Assembly (NCBI GenBank): GCA_963691815.1
Contig: OY829645.1
Coordinates: 19,815,951-19,879,950 of the forward strand
Reading direction: 5' to 3'
DNA length: 64,000 nt
DNA from: Echiichthys vipera
Lineage: Eukaryota > Chordata > Actinopteri > Perciformes > Trachinidae
The notes under the pieces were generated by a model. That model was not told the origin of the DNA. It worked only from the letters and a program-made list of their open reading frames with translations, and ran no database searches. This document shows positions 17,395 to 27,449 of this stretch, one piece after another. The position numbers were made by a program, and so were the translations under genes. Within the stretch, counting starts at the first letter, position 1. Each line of letters opens with the position of its first letter.

Positions 17395-17514
17395 ATTAGA
17401 CTTAGACTTCTCTTTATTGGTCCCTTTGGGATGACTCCCGCAAGAAAATTAAATTTCCGGCAGCTTACAAAACACTTGTGTGGAAAATAAAGAAGTATAA
17501 GAAAAAAATACAGT
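17395..17514 (-). mobile_element. LINE 3' end fragment
   Basis: Read on the minus strand, this short block ends in an AATAAAGAGAAGTCTAAGTCTAA-type tail (plus strand: ttagacttagacttctcttt). A short tandem tail of that kind is characteristic of fish non-LTR retrotransposon 3' ends. Only the 3' untranslated end is present. It lies directly against the 3' end of the L2 copy that follows. Confidence 0.45.
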
Positions 17515-17574
17515 ATAAGATAATTCAATTCAATTCAATTTTATTTATAGTGTCAAATCATAACAAAAGTTATC

Positions 17575-19494
17575 TCAGGACACTTTACAGAGTAGGCATA
17601 GACCCAATAATCCCCCCGAAGAGTACGTGGCAACGAAAACCTTCCCTATAACAGGCAGGAACGTCGGACAGACCAAGCTCTGTGGAGGACGGCCATCTGT
17701 CTTGACCAGTTGGGTTAGGGTTAGGGTTAGGGATCCTGACTGGAAGTCCTCAAATAACTCATTATTATGTAAAAAGTCGCACAGCTGTTTGGCGACTAAT
17801 TTCTCGAGGATCTTAGAGAGAAAAGGAAGGTTAGATATAGGTCTATAGTTAGCTAGTACCTCAGGATCAAGACTGGGCTTATTAAGAAGAGGTTTAATTA
17901 CAGCTACTTTAAAAGATTGTGGTACATAACCTGCTGATAAAGACATGTTAATCATATCTAATACAGGAGTGCTAATTAAAGGTAACACTTCTTTAAGTAA
18001 CCTAGGTGGAATAGAGTCTAGGACAGAAGTAGAGGGCTTTGATGCTGAAATAGTAGATGTTAACTTGTTACGGTCAACTGTAGAAAAGCAGTCCAAGAAT
18101 ATATCAGGTCGTACAGTTGTTTCTAAGGTTCCTGGGTTTGAAGAAAAATTGGTGCCAAGCGAGTTGATTTTGTCTCTAATAGTTATAATTTTGTCATTAA
18201 AGAAGGTCATGAAGTGGTTACTACTGAGGGTTATAGGAATACATGGCTCAATAGAGCTGTGGCTCTCTGTCAGCCTGGCTACAGTGCTGAAAAGAAATCT
18301 AGGATTATTCTCCTCTATTAAAGATGAGTAATAGGCTGCTCTCGCATTACAGAGGGCCTTCCTATATGTTTTTAGACTTTCATGCCAAGCTAAGCGAGAT
18401 TCCTCCAATTTAGTAGAGCGCCATTTACTTTCTAATTTTCGCGATATTTGTTTTAGTTCACGGGTTTGTGAGTTATACCAAAGAGCTAACTTCCTCTGTT
18501 TCTTTATCTTCTTTTTTAACAGAGCAACAGAGTCGAGTGTTGTTTGTAGTGAGCCTGCAACACTGTCAACAAAATTATCAATTTCAGAGGGACAAACGTT
18601 AGTGCAGGAATCTTGAATATAAGGAGAAGGCATTAAAGTAAATGCAGATGGAATCGCTTCTTTGAATTTAGCTACAGCACTATCAGATAAACATCTAGTG
18701 TAGACACTTTTAGCCAGAGGTGAGTAGTCCTGTAATATGAATTCAAAAGTTATTAAATAATGGTCTGATAAAATAGGATTCTGTGGAAAGACTATTAAGT
18801 CATTAATTTCCACACCATAAACCAAAACAAGGTCGAGGGTGTGATTAAAACAGTGAGTAGGTTTATGTACACTCAATCTACACCAATCGAATCTAATAAA
18901 CGCGATACTGAGACTATTATTACCGCTGTCCACATGAATATTAAAATCTCCTACAATGATTACTTTATCAGATTTAAGGACTCAATTTGACAGAAAATCT
19001 TAGAATTCAGATACAAATTCAGAGTACGGACCAGGAGCACAGTACACTATAAGAAGTATAATTGGCTGCACTGTTTTCCAGGTTGAATGTGAAAGATAAA
19101 GAGCAAGACTTTCAAATGAATTATAATTTAGTTTAGGTTTAGGGTTTATTAATAGGCCTGAGTCATAAATAGCTGCAAAACCTCCTCCTCGACCACTGCC
19201 TCGAGGAATATGAGTATTAATATGACTGGGAGGAGTGGATTCATTTCAGCTAACATATTCTTCATGACACAGCCAGGTTTCAGTCAGACAGAGATCATCA
19301 ATATGGTTATCTGATATCAAATCATGTATTAATACAGCTTTAGATGACAGAGATCTGATATTTAAAAGTCCACATTTTATTTTCTGATTATTTTGCAATA
19401 TCGCATATTTGGTGTTGATTTGTATCAATTTTTTCTGTGTAGTGCCTCTTCTGTTTATTTTAGATTTATTAATGTAGATGATCCTGGGGCACAC
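17575..19494 (-). pseudogene. L2 ORF2 relic: endonuclease plus N-terminal RT
   Basis: The frame ending at 19494 shows an endonuclease start (LNIRSLSSKA and CLTETWL, carrying the catalytic Asn and Glu), then a TGA at 19246. Through 18934-19245 the same frame continues with more stops but keeps VGDFNIHVD, then HTLDLVL and LSDHYLITFEF (17575-18933 frame). The linker and RT start follow (SIPPRLLKEV, ANYRPISNLPFLSKILEKLV, LFEDFQSG). The RT then ends abruptly: motifs with the catalytic Asp residues and everything C-terminal are missing. The last residues of the frame read through TTAGGG repeats and 3' UTR. The YRPISNLPFLSKILE block is typical of vertebrate L2. The protein is not functional. Confidence 0.88.
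17711..17731. repeat. TTAGGG telomere-like tract at an L2 deletion junction
   Basis: Three and a half TTAGGG units lie exactly where L2 RT coding sequence stops and L2 3' UTR resumes (minus strand: the residues after FQSG become SLTLTLTQ). Telomere-type repeats at a deletion join are known from double-strand break repair involving telomerase or telomeric templates. Confidence 0.8.
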
Positions 19495-19589
19495 AGCGTT
19501 TGTATGGGATACTGAGCTCTAAAGTGATCCACAGAGCGCGCGGAGAGTTGTGTAAGACTGCAGCTATGCTTGCTGTACGTCTGTGGTAA

Positions 19590-20721
19590 GGGCAGCGCAG
19601 AGAGGTGTGTTAAACTGTGACTCTGCATCCTGATCCCAACACTGACACATCGTGTCTAAAAAGCTTGGGTCTTCTAAAAAAAGCCGTGAAGTTGTCCACA
19701 AATGGAATGCTCTTCCCCAGGCAGTATCCTTTAAGCCACAGGTGCAATTTGCGGAGGCGGCTGTACATGACGTCACCAAAACGGGGTGGGGGAAGCAGGC
19801 TGGAGATGATCACACACTTCCCTGTGTTAAGCAGGCGGTCCACCATGGACCTGAAGTCCTGCTTGAGGACCACGGACTAGCGTTTCTTTAAGTCATTGGT
19901 GCCGGCTTGCAGCACCAGCATGGAGGCCGACCTGTGTTGTGAACACAGCCGGAGGCCGGAGCACTCAACATCCCTGACGCGGGCTCCAGTGTAGCAGAAA
20001 GTCTGGGCGCAGCGCACCCTCACGTGCCTGACCATCGAGGTTCCGACAACCAGCACGGGGGGAATGCGCTGTCTCGCAGCTGCTCCTAACCTGGGCGGAG
20101 CAGGGGGTTGGTTTGGGCAAGCGGACCCCGGCTCCTGGGTCGGCGAAAGCCACGACCGGCTGTGTGGACGGATCCCGGAGACGAGCTGGAACGCTCACCG
20201 AGCAGGGGGAAATCCTGCTGGCTTAGGACATCAAACCTGTTATCAAGTGGTAGATCCGGAGGCGGAGGAGGGAGAGATGGGAAAGCCCCAGTGCCCCTGT
20301 TGACCACTGACCAGGGTTCCCTCGGCTTAAGTGGAGTTGAGCTCACCAGACCCGGAGCCACTGCTCCGTTCTCCCTGGTGGAGCACTGCCACTCCGCGGG
20401 GAGAAGGCAGGAGGTGGAGGGTGCCGATGACTTGGGCCTGGCACCCTGTTGCTGCCAGCGGGACTCGGTGAGTGTTGGTGCCGGAGATCCGGTGGTGATG
20501 GAGCCAGTCCATGGCAGGGTGGTGTTGTCGGCAGCCGTCATGGTACGGTCACCAGCGCCGGAAGCTTAAAGATGGGTAAGGAACTTCGCCTGAGTTGAGG
20601 GGACGTTGGAAAGTTCCAGGAGGATTTTGTTCCTCCCTTGAGGTCAGACTTCAGGCCAGAGACGTTCTCCCTCAGCTTTGAGAGCGTGGGGAGACAGCAC
20701 TCGCACACAGCCATCATGTCG
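19590..20721 (-). pseudogene. L2 ORF1 relic with SGNH/esterase-like domain
   Basis: The minus strand from about 20720 starts MMAVCECCLPTLSKLREN, a Cys-rich N-terminus followed by a possible coiled coil. It continues into a Pro/Ser-rich linker (20086-20541; LDNRFDVLSQQDFPLLGE). Then comes an esterase-like domain: VLVVGTSMVRHV (nucleophile block, about 20050), LQAGTNDLKKR (GTND block, about 19895), a stop, then DFRSMVDRL, VIISSLLPPPRFGDV and SIPFVDNFTAFF down to about 19640. CR1/L2-group LINEs are known to encode such an esterase domain in ORF1, where it is thought to act with RNA or lipid partners. The premature stop and frame shifts make it a pseudogene. Open frames on the plus strand over 20064-20569 are shadows of GC-rich sequence. 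Confidence 0.85.
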
Positions 20722-20794
20722 CAGCCTGTGCTGGGGATCCGTCACCCCGGGGCACAGAACCGTCACAGGGAGGGGGTTTAATTAAATTAAATTC

Positions 20795-22245
20795 AACTCA
20801 CACCTCCGGCAGAGCTTTTCTGGAGAAGGATTTTCGGGCGGCACCAAGGTGCTTCTGGAAAACCATTCGACACCTTTAGAGAGGGAAACCAAGCTGTTTA
20901 AGGTAAAGAGGATGCTAGTGACCTCAACTGATGAGGTAATCCGGCGGTGGAAGGAGCACTTTGAGGAACTCCTTAATCCGACTTTCACATCCTCTTTTGT
21001 AAAGAGCAGAGCTGGAGGCTGATGGGGAATCATTGTCATTATCTTTGGCGGAAGTCACTGAGGTAGTCAAACAACTCCACAGTGGCAAAGTTCCAGGGGT
21101 TGATGAGATTTGTCAAGAAATGCTGAAAGCTTTGGGTTTGGAGGGGCTGTCTTGGTTGACACGTCTCTTCAACACTGTGTGGAAGTCTGGGACAGTGCCA
21201 AGGGAGTGGCAGACCAGGGTTGTGGTTCCCTTGTTTAAAAATGGGGACTAGAGGGTGTGTGCCAATTACAGGGGTATCACACTACTCAGCCTCCCTGGTA
21301 AAGTCTACTCCAAGGTGCTGGAAAGGAGGGTTCATCCTATAGTTGAACCTCAGATTGAAGAGGAACAATGCAGATTCTGTCCTGGATGTGGAACAAAAGA
21401 CCAGCTCTTCACTCTCGCAACGATCCTGGAGGGGACTTGGGAGTATGCCCTACATGTGCTTTGTGGATCTGGAGAAGGTATATGACCGGGTCTCCCGGGA
21501 GATACTGTGGGAGGTGCTGCGGGAGGTCACTTTTGAGGGCAATCCAATCTGTGTACACTCAAAGCGAGAGATGTGTCTGGATCCTCGGCAGTAAGTCAGA
21601 TTTGTTCCCGGTGGGGGTTGGCCTCCGCCAGGGTTACGCTTTGTCACCATTCCTGTTTGTGATTTTCATGGACAGGATATCGAGGCATAGTCATGGTGGG
21701 GAGGGGACGCAGTTTGGTGGGCTGAGTATCTTGTCTCTGCTTTTTGCTGATGACGTGGTCCTGATGGCATTGGCGGTCAGTGATCTTCAGCAGTCAATGG
21801 ATCGGTTCGCAGCTGACTGTGAAATGGCTGTGATGAGGATCAGCAAATGAAGGAGTTTAAGTACCTTGGGATCTTGTTCATGAGTGAGGGGACGATGGAG
21901 CGTGAGTTTGGCCGGAGAATCGGAGAAGCAGGGGCAGTATTGCAGTTTCTTTACCGCACCATTGTGACAAAAAGAGCCTAGCCTTCCCTCACATATGGTC
22001 ATGAAAGCTGGGTCATGACCGAAAGAACGAGGTCGCGGGTACAAGCGGTCGCGGCCTAAATGGGTTTTCCCAGGAGGGTGGCTGGAGTCTCCCTTAGAGA
22101 TAGGGCATCTGGTGAGGATGCTCCCTGGGCACCTCCCTAGGGAGGTGTTCCTGTCACGTCCAGCTGCGAAGAGGCCTCAGGCAAAATGCACAGTTAGAGC
22201 TGGTTAATGGGGCCCAGGAAAGATGATGAGTGAGTGAGTGATTAA
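20795..22245 (+). mobile_element. 5'-truncated Rex3-like (RTE clade) LINE, decayed
   Basis: Plus-strand RT pieces in three frames. IRRWKEHFEELLNP lies at about 20940; VPGVDEICQEMLKALGLEGL, VPREWQTRVVVPLFKNGD, a TAG at 21249, then ANYRGITLLSLPGKVYSKVLERR (21033-21430). After a frame change comes YMCFVDLEKVYDRV (about 21450), then in another frame VGVGLRQGYALSPFLFVIFMDRISR and SLLFADDVVL, which keeps the catalytic FADD box (about 21610-21760). KEFKYLGILF follows at about 21850. The 3' end finishes in a GATGA/GTGA tail near 22242. The endonuclease and N-terminal part are missing. The order and wording of blocks match the teleost Rex3 family. It abuts the L2 5' end, so the two are independent insertions. 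Confidence 0.85.
21033..21850 (+). pseudogene. Rex3-like reverse transcriptase pseudogene
   Basis: This is the RT core of the element above. At least two frame changes (near 21430 and 21530) and an in-frame TAG (21249-21251) break it. The palm Asp in FVDLEKVYDRV and the FADD box are still readable, so decay is moderate rather than ancient. Confidence 0.85.
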
Positions 22246-22249
22246 CTAA

Positions 22250-22422
22250 CTACAAATGTCCACTGTAAAACATAATTGAACAATCGGCAGATAAATGAAT
22301 GAATCTATAGTGAAAATAATCATCGGTTGTAGTCCTATAAGAAATAGTACCTCAACTAAATACAACACTACAATAAATAATCCTGCTTAAATTTCATTGC
22401 AGGAGTAATATTATCTACCTTA
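22250..22422. repeat. left part of a dispersed fish repeat split by a LINE
   Basis: The AT-rich sequence left of the LINE, and the TACTTTTACTT-rich sequence right of it (25961-26115), together look like a single dispersed fish repeat interrupted by the LINE at 22430-25953. The right half is clear; the left half is less certain. Confidence 0.4.
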
Positions 22423-22764
22423 TAATATATCAGAATCAGAATCAGAATCAGAATACTTTATTCTTTCGTTCCAATGCTCCGTGCACAGTAGAAACAAGCC
22501 ATAAAGATGAATAAAGTAGAAATAAAATAAAGTAAAGACTCAAATAAAATACAATTAAAATAAATCTAAGTAGCTAATAAATAGCCAATAAAATACAGTA
22601 CAAATAAATAATAAACAATCAAGTAAACAATCTGAAGTAGGTGTGAAAATACAATCTGAGATATATACACTGTACAATTAGGTTGTTATGGCAAATGAAA
22701 TGAAATGAGAACAGATATTTATATTTTGTTTTGTTTTGTTTTTAAGTAGTCAAGAGTCCGATAA

Positions 22765-25700
22765 TTAAAGAGATGAGTTGTACAGTTTAATGGCCACAGG
22801 TAAGAATGACCTCCTGTGGCGCTCAGTGGTGCATTTAGGAGCAATCAGTCTCTGGCTGAAGGTGCTCCTCAGTTCAGCCAGAGTGTTGTGGAGAGGGTGA
22901 GAGCCATGCTGCAGTATCGCCCGCACCTTCGACAGCATCCTCCTGTCTGACACTGCAGCCAAGGTGTCCAGCTCCACCCCCACAATGTCACTGGCCTTTC
23001 TGATCAGTTTATTGAGTCTGTTGGCATCTGCAACCTTCAGTCTGCTGCCCCAGCACACTACAGCAAACATAAAAGCACTAGCCACCACAGACTCATAAAA
23101 CATCCTCAGCATGGTCCGACAGATGTTGAAGGAGCGGAGCCTCCTCAGAAAATAGAGGCGGCTCTGTCCCTTCTTGTAAAGGACTTCAGTGTTCTTAGTC
23201 CAGTCCAGTTTATTGTCAATGAACACCCCCAGATATTTGTAGTGTTCTACAATGTCCACGTTATGCCCCCGGGTGGAAACTGGGGTCACTGGTGTCTTTG
23301 TCCTCCTCAGATCCACCACCAGCTCTTTGGTTTTTGCTGTGTTGAGCTGCAGGTGGTTCAGCTCACACCATGTGACAAAGTTGTCAACCACAGCCCTGTA
23401 TTCAGCCTCCTCACCCTTACTGATACATCCCACTACAGCAGAGTCATCAGAAAACTTCTGAAGATGGCAAGACTCTGTCTGGTAGCTGAAGTCCGTGGTG
23501 TAAAGGGTGAAGAGGAAAGGAGAGAGAACAGTCCCTTGTGGTGCGCCAGTGCTGCTAACCACTGTATCTGACACACAGTGACGCAGGCGCACGTACTGTG
23601 GTCGACCAGTGAGGTAGTCCACAATCCAGGAAACAAGGGGGGGATCCACCAGCATCGCCGTCATCTTGTCACCCAGTAGAGCAGGCCTGATGGTGTTGAA
23701 TGCGCTGGAGAAGTCAAAGAAAGTGACCCTCACAGTGCTCCTCGGCTTGTCCAGGTGGGTGTAGGCACGGTTTAGCAGGTAGATGATGGCATCCTCAACT
23801 CCAATCCGGGGCTGATAGGCGAACTGCAGGGGGTCCAGGTGTGGCCTGACCATAGGCCTGAGCTGCTCCAGGACGAGTCTCTCCAGGGTCTTCATGATAT
23901 GAGACGTCAGTGCCACCGGTCGGTAGTCTGAGAGACCGCTCGGCTGCGGCGTCTTTGGCACTGGAACGAGGCAGGACGTCTTCCATATCACAGGGACCCT
24001 CTGGAGGCTCAGGCTCATCTCGAAGACGCGGTGTAGAACTCCACATAGCTGTTCGGCGCAGGCTCTGAGAACCCGTGGACTGGCACCATCAGGGCCTGCA
24101 GCCTTACCGGCGTGGAGTTTGCTCAGTTGTCTCCGTACCTGAAGCGGTGTAAACTGTGCAGGTTGAGCAGGGGGAGGTTTGAAGTCCAGAGTGAGAGGAG
24201 GGCAGGTAGCAGGGGAGCCAGGAGAGGTGTGAAGAGAGGGGGATGGGTGTGAGGGTCTCATGGCGTTGAATGAGGTGCTAACAGGAGGAGGAGGGGGGGT
24301 CAGAAGCAGTGATGGCTGTAGACAGTCAGCAGGAGAGACAGCAGGGGCCTGGGCTGCAGTGTCAAACCTGTTGAAGAACAGATTCAACTCATTAGCCCCA
24401 GCCACACTGCCATCAGATCCACCGCTAGCTGGTCTGAAGCCTGTGATGGTCTTCATGCCACTCCAGACCTCCCTCATGTTGTTTTGCTGGAGTTTCATCT
24501 CCAGCTTCCTCCTGTAGCTGTCCTTAGCCTCTCTGATCTTGTTGTTAAGCTCCCTCTGAACGTCCCGAAGCTCCTCCCTGTTGCCACCTCTGAAGGCCCT
24601 CTTCTTCTGGTTCAGAGTGGCTTTGATGTCTTTGGTTACCCAGGGCTTGTTGTTTGGGTAACAACGCACAGACCGAGCTGGGACAATGCCGTCCACACAG
24701 AAATTTATGTAGTCTGTGATGCATTCAGTAAGCCCATCAATGTCCTCTCCATGCGGCTCACAGAGTGCATTCCAGTCTGTCACCTCAAAACAGCCCTGCA
24801 GTGCCTCATAGCAGTCCTCTGACCATGTCCTCACTGTCTTTGTGGTCACAGGCAGCCTCTTCACTAGAGGCACATAGCAGGGGGTGAGAAGCACCAGGTT
24901 GTGATCTGATATCCCCAGGGGGGGAAGGGACGTGGAGGTGTATGCGTCCTTCACATTAGCATACAACAGGTCCAGGGTCCTTTCCTCTCTTGTTGTACAG
25001 GTCACATACTGGGTGAATTTCGGCAGTGTCTTTTTAATGCAGACATGGTTGAAGTCACCCGAGATTATAATCAGAGCAGTCGGGTGTGCGGTCTGTAGTC
25101 TGGCTATTGTGGAGTGGATGACGTCACATGCCGACGTTGGGTTAGCGGACGGGGGAATGTAAACAGCCACAACGATAGCATGTGAGAATTCACGGGGTAA
25201 ATAGTACGGACGGAGGCCCACAGATAACAGTTCAATATCCGGACTGCAGATGCGGTCTTTGATGGTAACGTGACCAGGATTGCACCACCTGTTGTTCACG
25301 TAAACAGCAAGCCCCCCTCCTTTACGCTTGCCGCTCGTAGTGCAGTCCCTGTCAGCCCGGACAGTGTGGAAGCCCTCGGTGGAAATATTGTGGTCAGGAA
25401 CATCCGCGTGTAGCCATGACTCCGAGAAAATCATCAGGCTACACTCCCGGTATTCCTGACGACTCCGGGTTAGCGCTGTTAGCTCGTCCATCTTATTCCC
25501 CAGTGATCTCACGTTGCCCATGATGAGAGATGGGAGACACGGCTTGAATGTCTTCCTCTCCATAAGTCTCCGGTGTTTCGCTCCTTTTCTCCGCCGTAGC
25601 GACCCTTTCCCTCTGCCTCCACGGTGTGTTTTCCTCCATAGTTCAGCAGGGATGTCCGCCTTCACCGTAGCCGAGCCGGCCGGCTTCAGCTCTATCAGCT

Positions 25701-25806
25701 GATCCCTGGAGTAAACAATGCGGAGTTGCTGAGCAACCGTCGTGTGGCGGAGTAAAAGCAGCGATTCAACCAAAAACGCCACAACAAAAACTCTCCACAC
25801 AAGCAT
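22765..25806 (-). CDS. LINE ORF2: AP-type endonuclease and reverse transcriptase, 1013 aa
   Basis: This single-ORF LINE polyprotein would nick target DNA and prime reverse transcription there. A hydrophobic N-terminus and a basic region (about 60-85) precede the endonuclease: GNVRSLGNKMDEL (Asn98), SESWL (Glu129), SGDFNH (250-253) and GISDHN (SDH 300-302) hold the expected catalytic residues. A Lys/Arg-rich linker with a coiled-coil-like stretch (about 400-440) and a Pro-rich spacer (about 485-550) follow. The RT has AGPDG (570-574), DYRPVALTSHIMKTLERLV, FFDFSSAFNTI (Asp698), GAPQGTVLSPFLF (754-766) and KFSDDSAVVG (FSDD 785-788, in place of the more common FADD but keeping both Asp). The C-terminal region ends FLPVAIKLYNSSL. 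There are no internal stops. It could be active, but catalytic competence is inferred, not shown. Confidence 0.93.
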   Translation of the reverse strand: MLVWRVFVVAFLVESLLLLRHTTVAQQLRIVYSRDQLIELKPAGSATVKADIPAELWRKTHRGGRGKGSLRRRKGAKHRRLMERKTFKPCLPSLIMGNVRSLGNKMDELTALTRSRQEYRECSLMIFSESWLHADVPDHNISTEGFHTVRADRDCTTSGKRKGGGLAVYVNNRWCNPGHVTIKDRICSPDIELLSVGLRPYYLPREFSHAIVVAVYIPPSANPTSACDVIHSTIARLQTAHPTALIIISGDFNHVCIKKTLPKFTQYVTCTTREERTLDLLYANVKDAYTSTSLPPLGISDHNLVLLTPCYVPLVKRLPVTTKTVRTWSEDCYEALQGCFEVTDWNALCEPHGEDIDGLTECITDYINFCVDGIVPARSVRCYPNNKPWVTKDIKATLNQKKRAFRGGNREELRDVQRELNNKIREAKDSYRRKLEMKLQQNNMREVWSGMKTITGFRPASGGSDGSVAGANELNLFFNRFDTAAQAPAVSPADCLQPSLLLTPPPPPVSTSFNAMRPSHPSPSLHTSPGSPATCPPLTLDFKPPPAQPAQFTPLQVRRQLSKLHAGKAAGPDGASPRVLRACAEQLCGVLHRVFEMSLSLQRVPVIWKTSCLVPVPKTPQPSGLSDYRPVALTSHIMKTLERLVLEQLRPMVRPHLDPLQFAYQPRIGVEDAIIYLLNRAYTHLDKPRSTVRVTFFDFSSAFNTIRPALLGDKMTAMLVDPPLVSWIVDYLTGRPQYVRLRHCVSDTVVSSTGAPQGTVLSPFLFTLYTTDFSYQTESCHLQKFSDDSAVVGCISKGEEAEYRAVVDNFVTWCELNHLQLNTAKTKELVVDLRRTKTPVTPVSTRGHNVDIVEHYKYLGVFIDNKLDWTKNTEVLYKKGQSRLYFLRRLRSFNICRTMLRMFYESVVASAFMFAVVCWGSRLKVADANRLNKLIRKASDIVGVELDTLAAVSDRRMLSKVRAILQHGSHPLHNTLAELRSTFSQRLIAPKCTTERHRRSFLPVAIKLYNSSL

Positions 25807-25953
25807 GTTTAAAGAGAGAGGCTAATAAACAACTATGTTAAAAGAAGAAAAAAAAAAAAAGTAAGATAAAGTAAAAAGGAGAAAAGTTGAAAACAAAGTA
25901 AAAGTAAGCAGGAGCGACTAGAACAGGCTGCATACACCGCGGCGCATGCGCAC
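25807..25953 (-). promoter_or_regulatory. LINE 5' UTR with probable internal promoter
   Basis: About 147 nt between the ORF start and the target duplication. The distal end is CpG-rich and contains the palindrome gcgcatgcgc, an NRF1-like motif. LINE 5' UTRs normally carry the promoter; function here is inferred. Confidence 0.45.
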
Positions 25954-25960
25954 TAATATA

Positions 25961-26115
25961 AGACTATATCCGTCACATGGGGCATTTTTCTGCCTACATT
26001 TACTTTTAATACTTTAAGTACATTTTCCAGATTGTACCAACATACTTTTACTTACAGAATATATGGTATTACTACTTTTACTTAGTTAAAGAATACTTGC
26101 TTCACCACTGCAGTG
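25961..26115. repeat. right part of TACTTTTACTT-type fish repeat
   Basis: Repeats of acttttactt/tttaagtac words ending in gcttcaccactgcagtgg. This is the common wording of a dispersed teleost repeat. It directly follows the LINE's 5' target duplication. Confidence 0.55.
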
Positions 26116-27449
26116 GTTCACTGCAGAGAATTTATTGACACATTTACAAGGGACTGAAAAAATGCCCTTATAATATTGCACATATGGTCATAAGACATAT
26201 TCCACATATGCACATATTGTATAAACTTAACAGGAACAAGCATCTCCTTTTGTTGGCTGGCGTGTTGACAGAATATTACACATAACCATCTGCTATTTAG
26301 GCATTAGTAAGCATTTACATATTTAAGGGTGAATAATCAAAATAATAGATCATATGTTTGAGATAAAAGATCTGTTTGTTTGTTTTCAGAATGAATGTCA
26401 TCCTTTGTGATCAGTTTAGTTACTAGTTGACAGTCTAAACAAAAGCCTCACATATTTTGCTGTGCAAAATACACATGTATGTTTATAATTACTGTCCTCC
26501 AGCCTCATATCAGTCGTTTTCCTTTCTTGGCTAATTTCACTTTAAAGGTTGTTATTGTTTTGTGATGGTTGTCAGATTTACACTGCTTGCATCCATTCAT
26601 TATTCACAATGGAGAGTTACACAAAATGTGCAATTTTAACACATTAAGTCAAAGCAGACGAAAATTTCTTTTGAGTGATAATGATGCGTTGACGTACAGC
26701 ATAATATTGGAGCTGTGCTATTGTTCAGGTTGTGTGTTTATTGTCCAAACCAAACATTACTTTTTGTTTACTCCAGTGTGAATGGAATATTGAAGGTCAT
26801 TGTATAAAAGATGTCAGTGTGAATAAACAAAAAAAACAGAATCTGTATCTTTTGTCAGGTGTGATTTCATATGTAGAAGTATTATTATATGCGCTCATTT
26901 CAGACCTGTTACACTTTACAAACAAAAAGGCTGAATACAAAGCAGCACAAACCCTTTCACAACTTGGTTTGATCGAAAGTAAATAAGGTAACACATATGA
27001 AACAGTGGTAATACAGGGTTGTAGGTGGTTACAGCAATAAATTTCAATCCTGATAAATAGTCTATATGATATTACCACACAGTAAAGCCTAATTTTCTAT
27101 GCTCCTGTGTGAATGAAAGACTTGACAAATGGGAATCACTGAGTATTTTATTTAATGAAGAACTTCAGTGCAAAATGAACAGTTTCAAGTTAGGCAAAAA
27201 TACATTTACATACAAACAACTATACACTGTTTATGTTTTACATTCATGCACTCAAATAATGTAATGTAAAAACGAAACCATAATCTTCAGATTATATTCC
27301 CCTTGAGTAATATGAGTTAGTATGTGCTTGTTATTATCAATTTAGATGACATAATTGTGAAATACGACATCTCGATATATGATTTCTTTATGATATGATT
27401 CCATTGAAAGACAAATTATCAAACAAACAAAACATAAATTTTAAATGTT
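26116..27449. other. AT-rich unique sequence, no gene seen
   Basis: Only chance open frames (for example 26569-26986, 26797-27078 minus) without recognisable domains. Confidence 0.4.

Larger units (their letters stand above)
17515..20785 (-). mobile_element. decayed L2-type LINE with internal deletion
   Basis: A minus-strand non-LTR retrotransposon. The 3' end (17515-17600) carries the classic L2 tail: TGTAAAGTG-like core, then TATAAATAAAATTGAATTGAATTG (plus strand: caattcaattcaattttatt). Upstream come a 3' UTR, a truncated ORF2 and an ORF1 whose start lies near 20720. The region 19500-20785 is distinctly GC/CpG-richer than its surroundings. The RT domain is cut off just after its first conserved blocks, and the 3' UTR is joined there through TTAGGG repeats. 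Several stops and frame changes show the copy is dead. Confidence 0.9.
22430..25953 (-). mobile_element. full-length Rex1/L2-group LINE with 7-bp target duplication
   Basis: This minus-strand element is flanked by TAATATA at 22423-22429 and again at 25954-25960, read as a target-site duplication. Its 5' end is a short GC-rich leader (minus strand starts GTGCGCATGCGCCGCGG), then about 145 nt of UTR with a T-rich stretch. One uninterrupted ORF (22765-25806) follows, then a 3' UTR of about 330 nt ending in TTCTGA tandem units (plus strand: tcagaatcagaatcagaat). A 5' end near the leader, an intact ORF and a clean duplication together indicate a complete and probably young insertion. The clade call (Rex1/Babar or a close relative within the CR1/L2/Jockey group) is from motif wording only. 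Confidence 0.85.

Noticed and set aside
17711..17731. TTAGGG repeats as a chromosome end
   Set aside because: Only three and a half units inside a LINE, with normal interspersed DNA on both sides; an internal scar, not a telomere.
20064..20569. Plus-strand frames of 79-153 codons
   Set aside because: They are shadows of the GC-rich minus-strand L2 ORF1.
23242..25162. Plus-strand frames of 60-112 codons
   Set aside because: They lie opposite the intact LINE ORF and have no motifs of their own.
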